A DNA stretch of 64,000 bases from Cupriavidus pauculus. GTDB lineage: Bacteria > Pseudomonadota > Gammaproteobacteria > Burkholderiales > Burkholderiaceae. This document shows positions 7,886 through 15,826 of this stretch, one piece after another (position 1 is the first letter of the stretch; every line of letters starts with the position of its first letter). The notes under the pieces are model-generated. The model did not search any database and had not been told where the DNA came from. It saw nothing but the letters and a program-made list of their open reading frames with translations. The DNA lies in contig NZ_CP044067.1 of assembly GCF_008693385.1 (NCBI RefSeq), positions 2,771,501 through 2,835,500 on the forward strand, read 5' to 3'. The translations under genes and the position numbers were made by a program.

Positions 7886-9339
7886 AACCCGTCGTTCATG
7901 TCCTGGCCTCGGTGGTGCTGTCGTCGATGCTGGCGGCATGCGTGACCGTGGGGCCCGACTACAAGGTGCCCGAGAATGCGGTCGTCAACAACAAGGCAGC
8001 CAACGGTCCATTCGATGTCGATAGCCCGGCTGTCGCCCTCGCGCCGGTGCCCGATGACTGGTGGCGTCTCTACGACGACCCGCGCATCGACGACTTCGTG
8101 AAGCAGGCGCTCGTCGCCAATACGGACCTGCGCGTGGCCGCGGCCAATCTGCGGCGCGCGATCGCGCTCTATCACGAGGTGGAATCCGAGAACCTCGTGC
8201 AGGGCTCGGTCCACGCCGATGTGGCCCGCGGACTGGTGGCGGCCGAGCCGCTGCTGCATGAAGAGAAGGTGCCGGTGTTCAATTTCGGCGATACGGGCTT
8301 CCAGGTGTCGTACCTGATCGACTTCTTCGGCAAGCTCGCGCGCGCCGACGAGGCCGCGCTGGCCAACGCGCAGGCCAGCCAGGCCGCGCTCGACCAGGCC
8401 CGCGTCGGCGTGGTGGCCGAGACCGTGCGCGCGTACGTGCAGGGCTGCACGGCCACGCACGAACTGCATGTCGCCGAGCATCAGCTGGCGCTGCAGGAAG
8501 ATGCGGTCAAGCTGTCGCGCCGGCTTGCCGACGCGGGTCGCGGCCAGCCCGTCGATGTGCTGCGCGCGCAGGCGCAGGCCGAGGCATTGCGTGCCGCACT
8601 GCCGAGGTTCAAGGACCAGCAGGAAGTCGCGGCGTATCGCCTGGCCGTGATGATCGGCAAGCCGCCCACCGCGCTCGACGCGTCGGCCGTCGCCTGTACC
8701 GCCGTGCCGAAGCTGCGTCAGCCGCTGCCCGTCGGCGATGGCGCCGCGCTGCTCAAGCGCCGCCCCGACGTCCGTCAGGCCGAGCGCGAACTCGCCTATG
8801 CCACGGCCCGCATCGGCGTGGCCACGGCCGACCTCTATCCGTCGATCAGCATCGGCGCGTCGGCCGGCTTCTCGGGCATCCTCGAACATCTGGGGCAGTC
8901 GCAGACCGCGCACTGGAGCGTGGGTCCCGGCATCACGTGGAACCTGCCGACGAACGGCGTCCGCGCACGCATTCATGGCGCGGAAGCCGGTGCGGACGGC
9001 TCGCTCGCCAAGTTCGACGGCGTGGTCCTGAAGGCCCTGCGCGAAACGCAGACCGCGCTGTCGTCGTACACGCGGGAGCTGGAGCGCAACGATTCCCTGC
9101 GCGCCGCGCGCGACAAGTCGGAGGCTGCCGCAGGGCAGAACCGCCAGCTCTGGCAGGCGGGCCGCTCGCCCTACCTGCAATCCCTCGACGCCGACCGCAC
9201 GCTGGCCAACAACGACGCCACGCTGGCCGCGTCCGACGCGCAGGTGGCCATGGACCAGATCAACCTGTTCCTGGCGCTGGGCGGCGGCTGGCAAAACCCG
9301 CCGAAGATCGAGGAACACAAGATCGCGGAAAAGGAGTGA
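7882..9339 (+). CDS. NodT-family outer-membrane efflux lipoprotein
   Basis: The 485-residue protein has a lipoprotein signal peptide with lipobox LAAC (Cys20) and two outer-membrane efflux protein repeats of the TolC/NodT type. Typical segments are DDWWRLYDDPRIDDFVKQALVANTDL after the signal, and LLKRRPDVRQAERELAYATARIGVATADLYPSI in the second half. It forms the outer-membrane exit duct of the pump. Translation starts with GTG, overlapping the HlyD stop in a GTGA arrangement, so four structural genes of the pump are coupled in a row. Confidence 0.92.
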   Translation: MKPVVHVLASVVLSSMLAACVTVGPDYKVPENAVVNNKAANGPFDVDSPAVALAPVPDDWWRLYDDPRIDDFVKQALVANTDLRVAAANLRRAIALYHEVESENLVQGSVHADVARGLVAAEPLLHEEKVPVFNFGDTGFQVSYLIDFFGKLARADEAALANAQASQAALDQARVGVVAETVRAYVQGCTATHELHVAEHQLALQEDAVKLSRRLADAGRGQPVDVLRAQAQAEALRAALPRFKDQQEVAAYRLAVMIGKPPTALDASAVACTAVPKLRQPLPVGDGAALLKRRPDVRQAERELAYATARIGVATADLYPSISIGASAGFSGILEHLGQSQTAHWSVGPGITWNLPTNGVRARIHGAEAGADGSLAKFDGVVLKALRETQTALSSYTRELERNDSLRAARDKSEAAAGQNRQLWQAGRSPYLQSLDADRTLANNDATLAASDAQVAMDQINLFLALGGGWQNPPKIEEHKIAEKE

Positions 9340-9346
9340 GGCAGGC

Positions 9347-9374
9347 GGCCCGGTGTGGACAACCCGGGCCTTCT
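9347..9374 (+). terminator. Weak hairpin after the efflux operon
   Basis: A GGCCCGG / CCGGGCC stem with a ten-base loop is followed by TTCTATCCTT, which is only moderately T-rich. It may end the efflux operon. Confidence 0.4.
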
Positions 9375-9456
9375 ATCCTTAGTCGTTTTGCTTCGTTCAT
9401 CCGCCCGACCCGCTGCGTTAAGGTAGATCACCTTGATGCCGAATTCGGAGAAATCT

Positions 9457-10023
9457 GTGGCTAAGCCGCTCAAAGTCGTTGCCGTCAACGGCAGCGCCTA
9501 TCAACCGTCGCGCACGCGCGTGCTCGTCGAGGCCCTGCTGGCCGAACTTTCGCAAAGCCTTGTCGTGGAGGCGCAGGTCGTGGACCTGGCCGAGATCGCG
9601 CGCCCGCTGGGCGCGGCGCTGTCGCGCGACGAGTTGCCCGCGGAGATCGAGGCGCAATTGGTGGCCATCGAGTCGGCGGATCTGCTGATTGCCGCGGCGC
9701 CCGTGTATCGCGGGTCGTTCCCGGGCCATTTCAAGCATCTGTTCGATCTGGTCGGCATGAACGCGCTGATCGACAAGCCCGTGCTGCTGGCCGCGACCGG
9801 CGGCAGCGATCGCCATGCGCTGGTGCTCGAGCACCAGTTCCGTCCGCTGTTCGGTTTCCTGCAGGCCCTGTCGCTGCCGATCGGCGTGTATGCGTCGACG
9901 GCGGATTTCAATGGCTACGAAGTGGGCAGCCCCGCGCTGCAGGAACGCATCCGCCTTGCGGCCGAGCGCGCCGCGCCGCTGTTCGCCGACGCCGCGCGCC
10001 AGCCGCTGCGGCGCGTGGCATAG
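9457..10023 (+). CDS. msuE: NADPH-dependent FMN reductase, MsuE-like
   Basis: The product (188 residues from the chosen GTG) is a flavodoxin-fold FMN reductase. It begins AKPLKVVAVNGSAYQPSRTRVLVEALL, in which the NGSAYQPSRT loop binds FMN phosphate, and has AAPVYRGSFPGHFKHLFDLV, the usual dimer and flavin contact. MsuE-type enzymes supply FMNH2 to alkanesulfonate monooxygenases; no such monooxygenase is near, so it may serve another flavin-dependent oxygenase. I chose GTG at 9457 because GGAG lies seven bases upstream; an ATG at 9436 in the same frame is the alternative. The inverted repeat AAGGT-N5-ACCTT lies at 9420-9434. Confidence 0.75.
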   Translation: MAKPLKVVAVNGSAYQPSRTRVLVEALLAELSQSLVVEAQVVDLAEIARPLGAALSRDELPAEIEAQLVAIESADLLIAAAPVYRGSFPGHFKHLFDLVGMNALIDKPVLLAATGGSDRHALVLEHQFRPLFGFLQALSLPIGVYASTADFNGYEVGSPALQERIRLAAERAAPLFADAARQPLRRVA

Positions 10024-10045
10024 CGTTCCTGCGGTCTCTGCGTTC

Positions 10046-10294
10046 TCAGATACCGAGAATCTTCTTCGCTTCGCCGAGGGACTTCATCGAAGCATCGTGA
10101 TTGCCGGCCTTGTGCTGCGCCTCGCCCTCGGCACGCAGCTTGGTCACCTTGGCCTGGTCCTCCGGCGAGAGCGCCGGCTTGGTCGACAGCTTGGCGTCGA
10201 TGGCCTTCATCTCGTTGGGACAGTTGTGGGCGAGTGCCAGTCCACTCGCGCCAAGCAGCACGAGCGAAGCGAGAATGTGGGTGGTGGTACGCAT
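10046..10294 (-). CDS. Small periplasmic protein of unknown function
   Basis: The 82-residue product has a clear Sec signal peptide, MRTTTHILASLVLLGASGLALA, with cleavage near residue 22. The mature part of about 60 residues is charged and helical (CPNEMKAIDAKLSTKP, then LSPEDQAKVTKLRAEGEAQHKAGNHDASMKSLGEAKKIL), with a single cysteine. A good AGGAG ribosome binding site precedes the ATG chosen; a start ten codons earlier is not needed. The helical mature part looks like the small secreted helical proteins often seen in Burkholderiaceae. It is convergent with the FMN reductase gene. Function unknown. Confidence 0.7.
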   Translation of the reverse strand: MRTTTHILASLVLLGASGLALAHNCPNEMKAIDAKLSTKPALSPEDQAKVTKLRAEGEAQHKAGNHDASMKSLGEAKKILGI

Positions 10295-10498
10295 TGTCGG
10301 TCTCCTGTCGTGACGAAACGGCATTCGGGGAATGCCGCTTCAGCATAGTGCATGCGTCACGCCATTGCAGGCGGCGCCCCTCCGCGGCTTCTCCCCCCGC
10401 CCGCTCAACAATTCCGCATGACCCGCATGCAGTAACGTCGATTTACGGTCCGGCTCCCGGCACCAACAATGGTGTCATCCACATCGAGGATGTCGAAC

Positions 10499-11506
10499 AT
10501 GTCAGAGATCACCATGCAGGCGCTTGTCGTCGAGCAGGCCGGCGCGCCGCTGCGCCGGGTCACGTTGCCGCGTCCCGTCGCGGGACCGGGTCAGGTGCTC
10601 GTGCGCATTGCGGCGAGCGGCGTCAATCCGCTCGATACCAAGATTCGCGCGGGCGCTGCCGCGCATGCGCGGCAGCCGTTGCCGGCCGTGCTCGGGCTGG
10701 ATCTGGCCGGCACGGTCGAAGCGTTGGGCGAGGGCGTGAGCGAGTTTCGTCCCGGCGATGCGGTGTTCGGCATGACGGGCGGCGTCGGCGGCGTGCAAGG
10801 CTCGCTGGCCGAGTACGCGGCCGTGGATGCCGCGCGGCTGGCGCACAAGCCGGCCGGCCTGTCGATGCGCGAGGCCGCGGCGTTGCCGCTGATCGTCATT
10901 ACCGCGTGGGAGGGACTGATCGACCGCGCGCGCGTGAAAGCCGCCGACAAGGTGCTCGTGCACGGCGGCGCGGGCGGCGTCGGCCATATCGCGGTGCAAC
11001 TGGCGCGCGCGGCCGGGGCGCAGGTGTTTGCCACGGGCAAGGCCTCGCAGCGCGCGGTCATCGAGCAATTCGGCGCTACGTTCATCGACCACGAGGCGCG
11101 TACCGTGGCCGACTACGTGCAGCAGTTCACGGGCGGCGAAGGCTTCGACGTGGTCTACGACACGGTGGGCGGCGCGGTGCTCGACGCGTCGTTCGCGGCC
11201 GCGCGGACCTACGGCGGCCACGTGGTCAGCTGCCTGGGCTGGGGCACGCACGCGCTGGCGCCGCTGTCGTTCCGCGCCGCGACGTACTCGGGCGTCTTCA
11301 CGCTGTTGCCGCTGCTGACCGGCCGCGGCCGTGCGCATCATGGCGAGATCCTGCGGGAGGCGGCGCGGCTCGCGGAAGCGGGCAAGCTGGCCGTGCTGAT
11401 GGACCCGCGGACCTTCGGCTTCGACGATGCCAATGCGGCGCATGCTGCGCTCGAATCCCGCACGGCGCGCGGCAAGGTCGTCGTGGATGGCTATGTGGCC
11501 CGATAA
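10499..11506 (+). CDS. Zinc-independent quinone oxidoreductase-like MDR protein
   Basis: The 335-residue protein is a medium-chain dehydrogenase/reductase of the quinone oxidoreductase branch: a GroES-like N-terminal part with GQVLVRIAASGVNPLDTK and PAVLGLDLAGTV, then the NADPH-binding motif VHGGAGGVGHIAVQLARA and VVYDTVGG. The cysteines and histidines that bind zinc in alcohol dehydrogenases are absent. It probably reduces a quinone or an enone with NADPH. I chose the ATG at 10499 (MSEITMQAL) because GAGG lies nine bases before it; the ATG at 10490 has the same purine run directly against it. No operon partner is evident. Confidence 0.85.
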   Translation: MSEITMQALVVEQAGAPLRRVTLPRPVAGPGQVLVRIAASGVNPLDTKIRAGAAAHARQPLPAVLGLDLAGTVEALGEGVSEFRPGDAVFGMTGGVGGVQGSLAEYAAVDAARLAHKPAGLSMREAAALPLIVITAWEGLIDRARVKAADKVLVHGGAGGVGHIAVQLARAAGAQVFATGKASQRAVIEQFGATFIDHEARTVADYVQQFTGGEGFDVVYDTVGGAVLDASFAAARTYGGHVVSCLGWGTHALAPLSFRAATYSGVFTLLPLLTGRGRAHHGEILREAARLAEAGKLAVLMDPRTFGFDDANAAHAALESRTARGKVVVDGYVAR

Positions 11507-11509
11507 GGC

Positions 11510-11594
11510 AATGCGATAGCATTGTTTCCGGCAGAATAGTATTCGATAGTATTTCTTTTCGCCTTGCCTTCGCTGGACGGCTGGCACATACTAT
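11510..11594. promoter_or_regulatory. hipBA promoter region with repeated ATAGTAT elements
   Basis: This stretch holds an AATGC-GATA-GCATT inverted repeat (11510-11523), two direct copies of ATAGTATT starting ten bases apart (11536 and 11546), and an inverted copy ATACTAT (11588-11594) that overlaps a possible -10 box. Such spaced repeats directly before hipB fit autorepression by a HipB dimer; the exact operator is an inference. A TTGCCT at 11564 lies 19 bp before TACTAT and is a weak -35 candidate. Confidence 0.5.
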
Positions 11595-11622
11595 AGAAGC
11601 GTTTTGCACGGAAAAGAATGCT

Positions 11623-11925
11623 ATGTCATTACTTTCGCAGTCGCAGGCCATGCGACGCCAGCGGGGCATCACCATCGCGGACCTGAGCCGCATGGTAGGC
11701 ATGGCCGCGCAGAATCTGTCGGCGATCCTGCGCGGCAAGAAGGACAGCCGCGCCTCGACCTTCGAGGCGCTTGCGGCCGCCATGGATGCCGAATGGGTGA
11801 TGGTGCCCCGGGAGCGGCTGATGGAGGTCCGGCAGGTGCTCGAAGGGAAGGGCGCCGGGCCCGACCGCGCCGCCCGCTCGTCGCTCGACGTGTTTCTGAG
11901 CCCCGGCCGGGAGCCCGCCGAATGA
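11623..11925 (+). CDS. hipB: HipB-like XRE antitoxin/repressor
   Basis: The 100-residue product carries a compact XRE helix-turn-helix: MRRQRGITIADLSRMVGMAAQNLSAILRGKKDSRASTFEALAAAM, covering about residues 10-55. The tail after residue 75 is polar and probably disordered, as in other HipB proteins. It is the first gene of a two-gene unit whose second member is a HipA-type kinase, and its stop overlaps the hipA start in an ATGA. The expected roles are neutralising HipA and repressing the operon through the repeats just upstream. Confidence 0.85.
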   Translation: MSLLSQSQAMRRQRGITIADLSRMVGMAAQNLSAILRGKKDSRASTFEALAAAMDAEWVMVPRERLMEVRQVLEGKGAGPDRAARSSLDVFLSPGREPAE

Positions 11926-13262
11926 GCTTCGAACTGCATCCGCGCTTCCTCGAAGTCCGGCTTTACGACCGGCTCTGCGGCTACCTGTGCGAAGCCGGCG
12001 GCAATACGCGCTTCGTCCCGTCGGAGGCCTTCCGCGGCGATGCCGACCGGCCCACGCTGAGCCTGTCCATCACCGTGCCGACCGAAGCGGGCCGCGCGGC
12101 CACCTCCGAGGTCCTCGACAACCCCTTCCACCCGGCGATCTACAACACCGGCGCCGAGCTGCCGCCCTACTTTGCGGGCCTGCTGCCCGAGGGCGAACTG
12201 CGCCAGCGCCTCGAGGCCACGCGGGCCAATCCTGAAGACAAGGACGATTTCGGCGTGCTCGCGTCCGCGGGCAACGACCTGCCGGGCGCGGTCGTGGTGG
12301 TGCCGGCCGATATCGGCGCGCTACCCGAATACGTTCGCACCTACGGCGTGACGGGCGGCGCCGACAATCTCGAGATCGCGGTCGTGGAAGGCGCGACGGA
12401 GGGCGCGGCATCGGTCTCGGGCGTGCAGAACAAGCTCGCGCTTTCCACCGTGCGCAAGGGGGAGCGGTACACGCTGCCGACCCACGGCAAGGTGTCCGAC
12501 ATCATCGCCAAGCTACCGGCGAAGAACGACGATGCGCAGGTGTTCAACGAGTTCGTCTCGATGCAGCTGGCCGCGGCGGCGGGCGTCAATATCGCGCCGA
12601 TCCAGGTGCTGCCGATGTCGAGCATCGACGTCGACGGCCTCGCGGCGTCGCTGGGCGATGGCCTGCCGGGTCGCGGGCTACATTACCTCGCGGTGGATCG
12701 TTTCGACCGCGGCCCCGGTGGCCGCGTCCACGCCGAGGACGGTTGCCAGATGCTGGGCCGGATGCCTAGCCGCAAGTACGCCAATGCCGATGCCTATGTC
12801 CGGCTCGTGGCCGTGCTCTATCGCCTGAGCCCGAGCGGCGTGCAGAACGTGCGCCAGTTCTTTCTGCGGCAGGCCGTCAATACGCTGATCGGCAACAGCG
12901 ACGCGCATCTCAAGAACTTCTCGGTGATCTATCACAACGGCCGCTTGCCCGAGCTGTCTCCCGCGTACGACATCGTGTGCGTGGCCGCGCTGCCGAACTT
13001 CACGTCCTATGGACAGAACGTGGCGATCGACGCGCGGCAGCGGCAGGAGACGCTCGCCGATTACGAGCGCATCGCGGAACAGGCCGGTGTTCCGAAACGC
13101 ATCGCCACGGCCGCGGTGAAAGAGGCCGTGGCGCTCGCGCATGCGCACTGGCCCGCGCTGCTGAACACGCTCGATGCGCCGCAGCCGATCCGCGACGTGA
13201 TTACCGAGCGGCTGGCCACGCTGCCGCTGGCCAGCGCCGGCAGGCCGCGGACGTCGCGCTGA
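11922..13262 (+). CDS. hipA: HipA-type serine/threonine kinase toxin
   Basis: The 446-residue protein has the HipA N-terminal subdomain 1 (PFHPAIYNTGAELPPYFAGLLPEG is a family hallmark) and a HipA C-terminal kinase domain. Catalytic features are present: SGVQNKLAL at about 166-174, corresponding to the glycine-rich, autophosphorylated loop of E. coli HipA; GNSDAHLKNFSV at 324-335 with D327, H329, K331 and N332 of the catalytic loop; and AYDIV with D350 as the likely metal-binding aspartate. HipA kinases stop translation by phosphorylating aminoacyl-tRNA synthetases such as GltX; the target here is unknown. The kinase looks intact, so the pair is probably functional. Confidence 0.9.
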   Translation: MSFELHPRFLEVRLYDRLCGYLCEAGGNTRFVPSEAFRGDADRPTLSLSITVPTEAGRAATSEVLDNPFHPAIYNTGAELPPYFAGLLPEGELRQRLEATRANPEDKDDFGVLASAGNDLPGAVVVVPADIGALPEYVRTYGVTGGADNLEIAVVEGATEGAASVSGVQNKLALSTVRKGERYTLPTHGKVSDIIAKLPAKNDDAQVFNEFVSMQLAAAAGVNIAPIQVLPMSSIDVDGLAASLGDGLPGRGLHYLAVDRFDRGPGGRVHAEDGCQMLGRMPSRKYANADAYVRLVAVLYRLSPSGVQNVRQFFLRQAVNTLIGNSDAHLKNFSVIYHNGRLPELSPAYDIVCVAALPNFTSYGQNVAIDARQRQETLADYERIAEQAGVPKRIATAAVKEAVALAHAHWPALLNTLDAPQPIRDVITERLATLPLASAGRPRTSR

Positions 13263-13281
13263 CGTTCCGTGTGGAGACGCA

Positions 13282-13803
13282 TCAGCCGGCCCGGGCCCGC
13301 GCGCCGTTCGCCGACACCGCGTGCGAGGCCGCCACGCGCGACACGTCCTGCTTCAGCAGATACACCGACACCACGAGCAGCACGAGGTCTTTCAGCAGAA
13401 AGGCCGACACGATCGTCATGGCGGGAAAACCGCCCGCGCCTTGCTCCCATGCATCGGGCGCGAACGGCATGATCGTGACCGTCGTGATGAACGTGAAGGT
13501 CGATCCGAGTGCGCCCAGCGCGCCGAGTTTCTTGTTCCAGAAGCCCAGGAAGATCAGCGTGCCGAAGGTCCATTCCGCGGTGCCCAGCAGGATGCTGGTG
13601 CCCTTGATGCCCAGCAGGGGAATCATCCAGAACGTCATCGGGCCATGCGTGAGCAGCGGTAGCAGTCCGGTGATGACCGCTTCGAACCACTTGTCGTAGC
13701 CGAACCACGCGAAGATGATCACCATCGCCGCGCGCAGCAGGTGGTAGTCGAGGTCGCTCTTCAGCAGGACCGATCGGTTCAGTTTGTCCAGAACGGCGTT
13801 CAT
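13282..13803 (-). CDS. DUF417 (YkgB-like) inner-membrane protein
   Basis: The 173-residue protein has four hydrophobic segments (about residues 23-45, 55-80, 85-105 and 125-150) and begins with the DUF417 pattern LLRAAMVIIFAWFGYDKWFEAVI, followed by SPLIHG-like LLTHGPMTFW and GTAEWTFGTLIFLGFW. Members are also called RclC/YkgB and occur in reactive-chlorine or stress loci, but their activity is unknown. I chose MNAVLDKLNRS because GGAG precedes it; the open frame extends 33 codons upstream without a good start. It is followed, after the hipBA operon, on the opposite strand. Confidence 0.82.
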   Translation of the reverse strand: MNAVLDKLNRSVLLKSDLDYHLLRAAMVIIFAWFGYDKWFEAVITGLLPLLTHGPMTFWMIPLLGIKGTSILLGTAEWTFGTLIFLGFWNKKLGALGALGSTFTFITTVTIMPFAPDAWEQGAGGFPAMTIVSAFLLKDLVLLVVSVYLLKQDVSRVAASHAVSANGARARAG

Positions 13804-13917
13804 GTTCGTTCTCCATATTGCGTTGAGGGTGAACGCAGTATGGTTGCCGGCCCCCAGCCGGTTAAGGCTCGCGCGGATCGACGGCATGCTCGAAAGTATC
13901 AATGACTTCCCGCTCCG

Positions 13918-14865
13918 CTACTCCGCTCCGCTACTCCGATCCGCTTCCGCGCGGCGCCATTCGGCGGGCGTTGCGCCCATGTGGTCCTTGAAGGCGCGGC
14001 GGAAGGCCGCGACGGACTGATAGCCGACGCGCTCGGCAATCGCTTCCGTGGAAGCGGTCGATGCGCGCAGGGTGTCCGCGGCCAACGCCATGCGGATATC
14101 GGTCAGCAGATCGCTCGGGGAACGCCCGATCTTTTCCTGGAAATGCCGCAGGAGCGTCGCGCGCGACATGTTGCAACGCGCGGCCAGCGCCGGCGCGGTC
14201 CAGGGATGGGACGGACGGTCGAACATGGCCATCAGGGCAGGCGCCAGCCTCGGATAGCCCACCAGCGACAGCAGGCCGGCCGGCGGCGCCTCCGACTCGC
14301 TGGCCAGCCGCAAGGCGAGCGCAAACAGTGCGGACGACAGGCCGTTGAGCATCGCCATGCCGCCGAGCGCGTCGGCGGCCGACTCGTCTCGCATCAGGCC
14401 GACCAGGCCCATGACTTTCGCGGCGGTCGCTGTCGGTGCGGGCAAGGGCGGCGCGGCACCCCGGGCGATGAGCACGGCAGGCAGGTAGCGACGCACCAGC
14501 CGCTCGTGCTGGGGGTCCACGATAAAGCGGCCGCACAGCATATCGAGTCGTTCGCCCGCGCCAGGATTCTCGCTGACGACGATATGGGAGGCATCGCGCT
14601 TGCGCACGGCCAATGGATCCCTGCCGCTTCCGTCATGCAGGAAATGCGCGTCGCCATGGGACAGGATCACGATGTCTCCCGCATGGAGGGGGTATCGCGT
14701 CTTGCCGTCCTCGAGGATGGCGGTGCCGGCCACGATCACGTGGAACGGCATTTCCCCGGCCGACGAGGGCGCGTAGTTCACGCGCCATGGCGCGCCGTAG
14801 AGGCATCGAACCTCCAGACGGCCCCTGACGCGCATGATGTCGAGAAGGTTGCTCAGCCAGTCCAT
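13918..14865 (-). CDS. AraC-family regulator with cupin_6 sensor
   Basis: The 315-residue product has an N-terminal cupin-type sensor (about residues 10-190, with HAGDIVILSHGDAHFLHDGSG) and two C-terminal AraC helix-turn-helix motifs: WTAPALAARCNMSRATLLRHFQEKIG and STEAIAERVGYQSVAAFRRAFKDHMGATPAEWR. This combination is the RclR/cupin_6 subgroup, often next to oxidoreductase genes. The ATG lies two bases after the stop of the SDR gene encoded upstream on the same strand, so the two are cotranscribed. DUF417 follows 114 bp downstream, also on the minus strand. The start at MDWLSNLLDIM is preferred over earlier in-frame starts that overlap the SDR gene. Confidence 0.87.
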   Translation of the reverse strand: MDWLSNLLDIMRVRGRLEVRCLYGAPWRVNYAPSSAGEMPFHVIVAGTAILEDGKTRYPLHAGDIVILSHGDAHFLHDGSGRDPLAVRKRDASHIVVSENPGAGERLDMLCGRFIVDPQHERLVRRYLPAVLIARGAAPPLPAPTATAAKVMGLVGLMRDESAADALGGMAMLNGLSSALFALALRLASESEAPPAGLLSLVGYPRLAPALMAMFDRPSHPWTAPALAARCNMSRATLLRHFQEKIGRSPSDLLTDIRMALAADTLRASTASTEAIAERVGYQSVAAFRRAFKDHMGATPAEWRRAEADRSSGAE

Positions 14866-14867
14866 CG

Positions 14868-15638
14868 TTACACCGATTTCACTTCCCCGCCGTCGATACG
14901 CAGCACCGTACCGGTCATCCACCGGGCCGCCGGCGACACCGCGAACGCCATCGCCTCGGCAATCTCGGCCGCCTCACCGAAGCGCGCAATACCGGCCTGT
15001 GCGAGGAACGCCGCGCTGGCCTGCTCGATGGTCACGCCCTTTGCGGCGGCTGCGTTCTCCAGCATGCCGAGCCGGCGCCCGGTCATGATCGCGCCGGGGG
15101 AGATGCTGTTGACCTGCACGCCGTCCTCGATACCGCGCTCGGCGAAAGCCTTGGCAAGCGCCTCGATCGCGGCGTTGATGGCGCCCACGGCAGCGGCGGC
15201 CGGCTTCGGGGTGATGGCCGCCGTCCCGGACGTGAACACCACCGCGCCGCGCGATATCTTCAGCGCCTGCCACGCCGCGATGGTCAGGCGCCGCGCGCCG
15301 TGGAACTTGAGTTCCATGCCCGCCTGCCATTGTGCGTCGGTCATCCGCAGCACGTCCACGCCGGGGACCGCTCCCGCGATATTGAGCAAGGCATCGATAC
15401 GACCGAAGCGCTCGAGCGTGCGTGTCACGACGATGTCGCCCGCCGTGGGTTCCATGAGGTCCAGGTCGACGACGAGGGGTGTGCTGCCGAGCGCCCTGAT
15501 CTGCGCGGCGACGGAGGATAGTTGTTCGCCGGCGCGCGCGACGATGGCCACGTTTGCAAAGTCGCGTGCGAGGCGCAAGGCCGTCGCCCTGCCGATACCC
15601 GAGCTGGCGCCCGTCACGATGGCAACCGATTCCGACAT
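14868..15638 (-). CDS. Short-chain dehydrogenase/reductase lacking the usual YxxxK pair
   Basis: The 256-residue product is an SDR by fold: nucleotide-binding TGASSGIGRATALRLA at the N-terminus, NIAG in the middle, and VNSISPGAI near the end. The place of the catalytic Tyr-x-x-x-Lys, however, reads AAAAVGAINAAIEAL: both the Tyr and the Lys are replaced, while the serine in FTSGTA is kept. It may bind NAD(P) without the standard chemistry, or use other residues; atypical SDRs of this kind are found in other bacteria. The start follows a GGGAG ribosome binding site. It is divergent from an MDR reductase and two bases ahead of the AraC gene. Confidence 0.82.
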   Translation of the reverse strand: MSESVAIVTGASSGIGRATALRLARDFANVAIVARAGEQLSSVAAQIRALGSTPLVVDLDLMEPTAGDIVVTRTLERFGRIDALLNIAGAVPGVDVLRMTDAQWQAGMELKFHGARRLTIAAWQALKISRGAVVFTSGTAAITPKPAAAAVGAINAAIEALAKAFAERGIEDGVQVNSISPGAIMTGRRLGMLENAAAAKGVTIEQASAAFLAQAGIARFGEAAEIAEAMAFAVSPAARWMTGTVLRIDGGEVKSV

Positions 15639-15766
15639 GAGTGATCTCCCTGATGCATCGAGCATGTTGTGATGCGGGCCAATGTAATCGCAACGGGCGC
15701 CGCGATTGTGCTCAGGAATGCAACGGTGTTCTTCGTCCGTTTTCGGCGTAACCGTCAAATTAACGA

Positions 15767-15794
15767 TTGAAAAGTTACGCGAGACAACTAGGAT
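15767..15794 (+). promoter_or_regulatory. Possible sigma-70 promoter of the MDR reductase gene
   Basis: TTGAAA and TAGGAT are separated by 16 bp, and lie 33 bp before the start codon with an AGGAGG ribosome binding site in between. The arrangement fits a housekeeping promoter; the spacer is one base short of optimal. Confidence 0.5.
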
Positions 15795-15826
15795 GGAGCC
15801 TCCAACACAGTCGCTCAGGAGGCACC

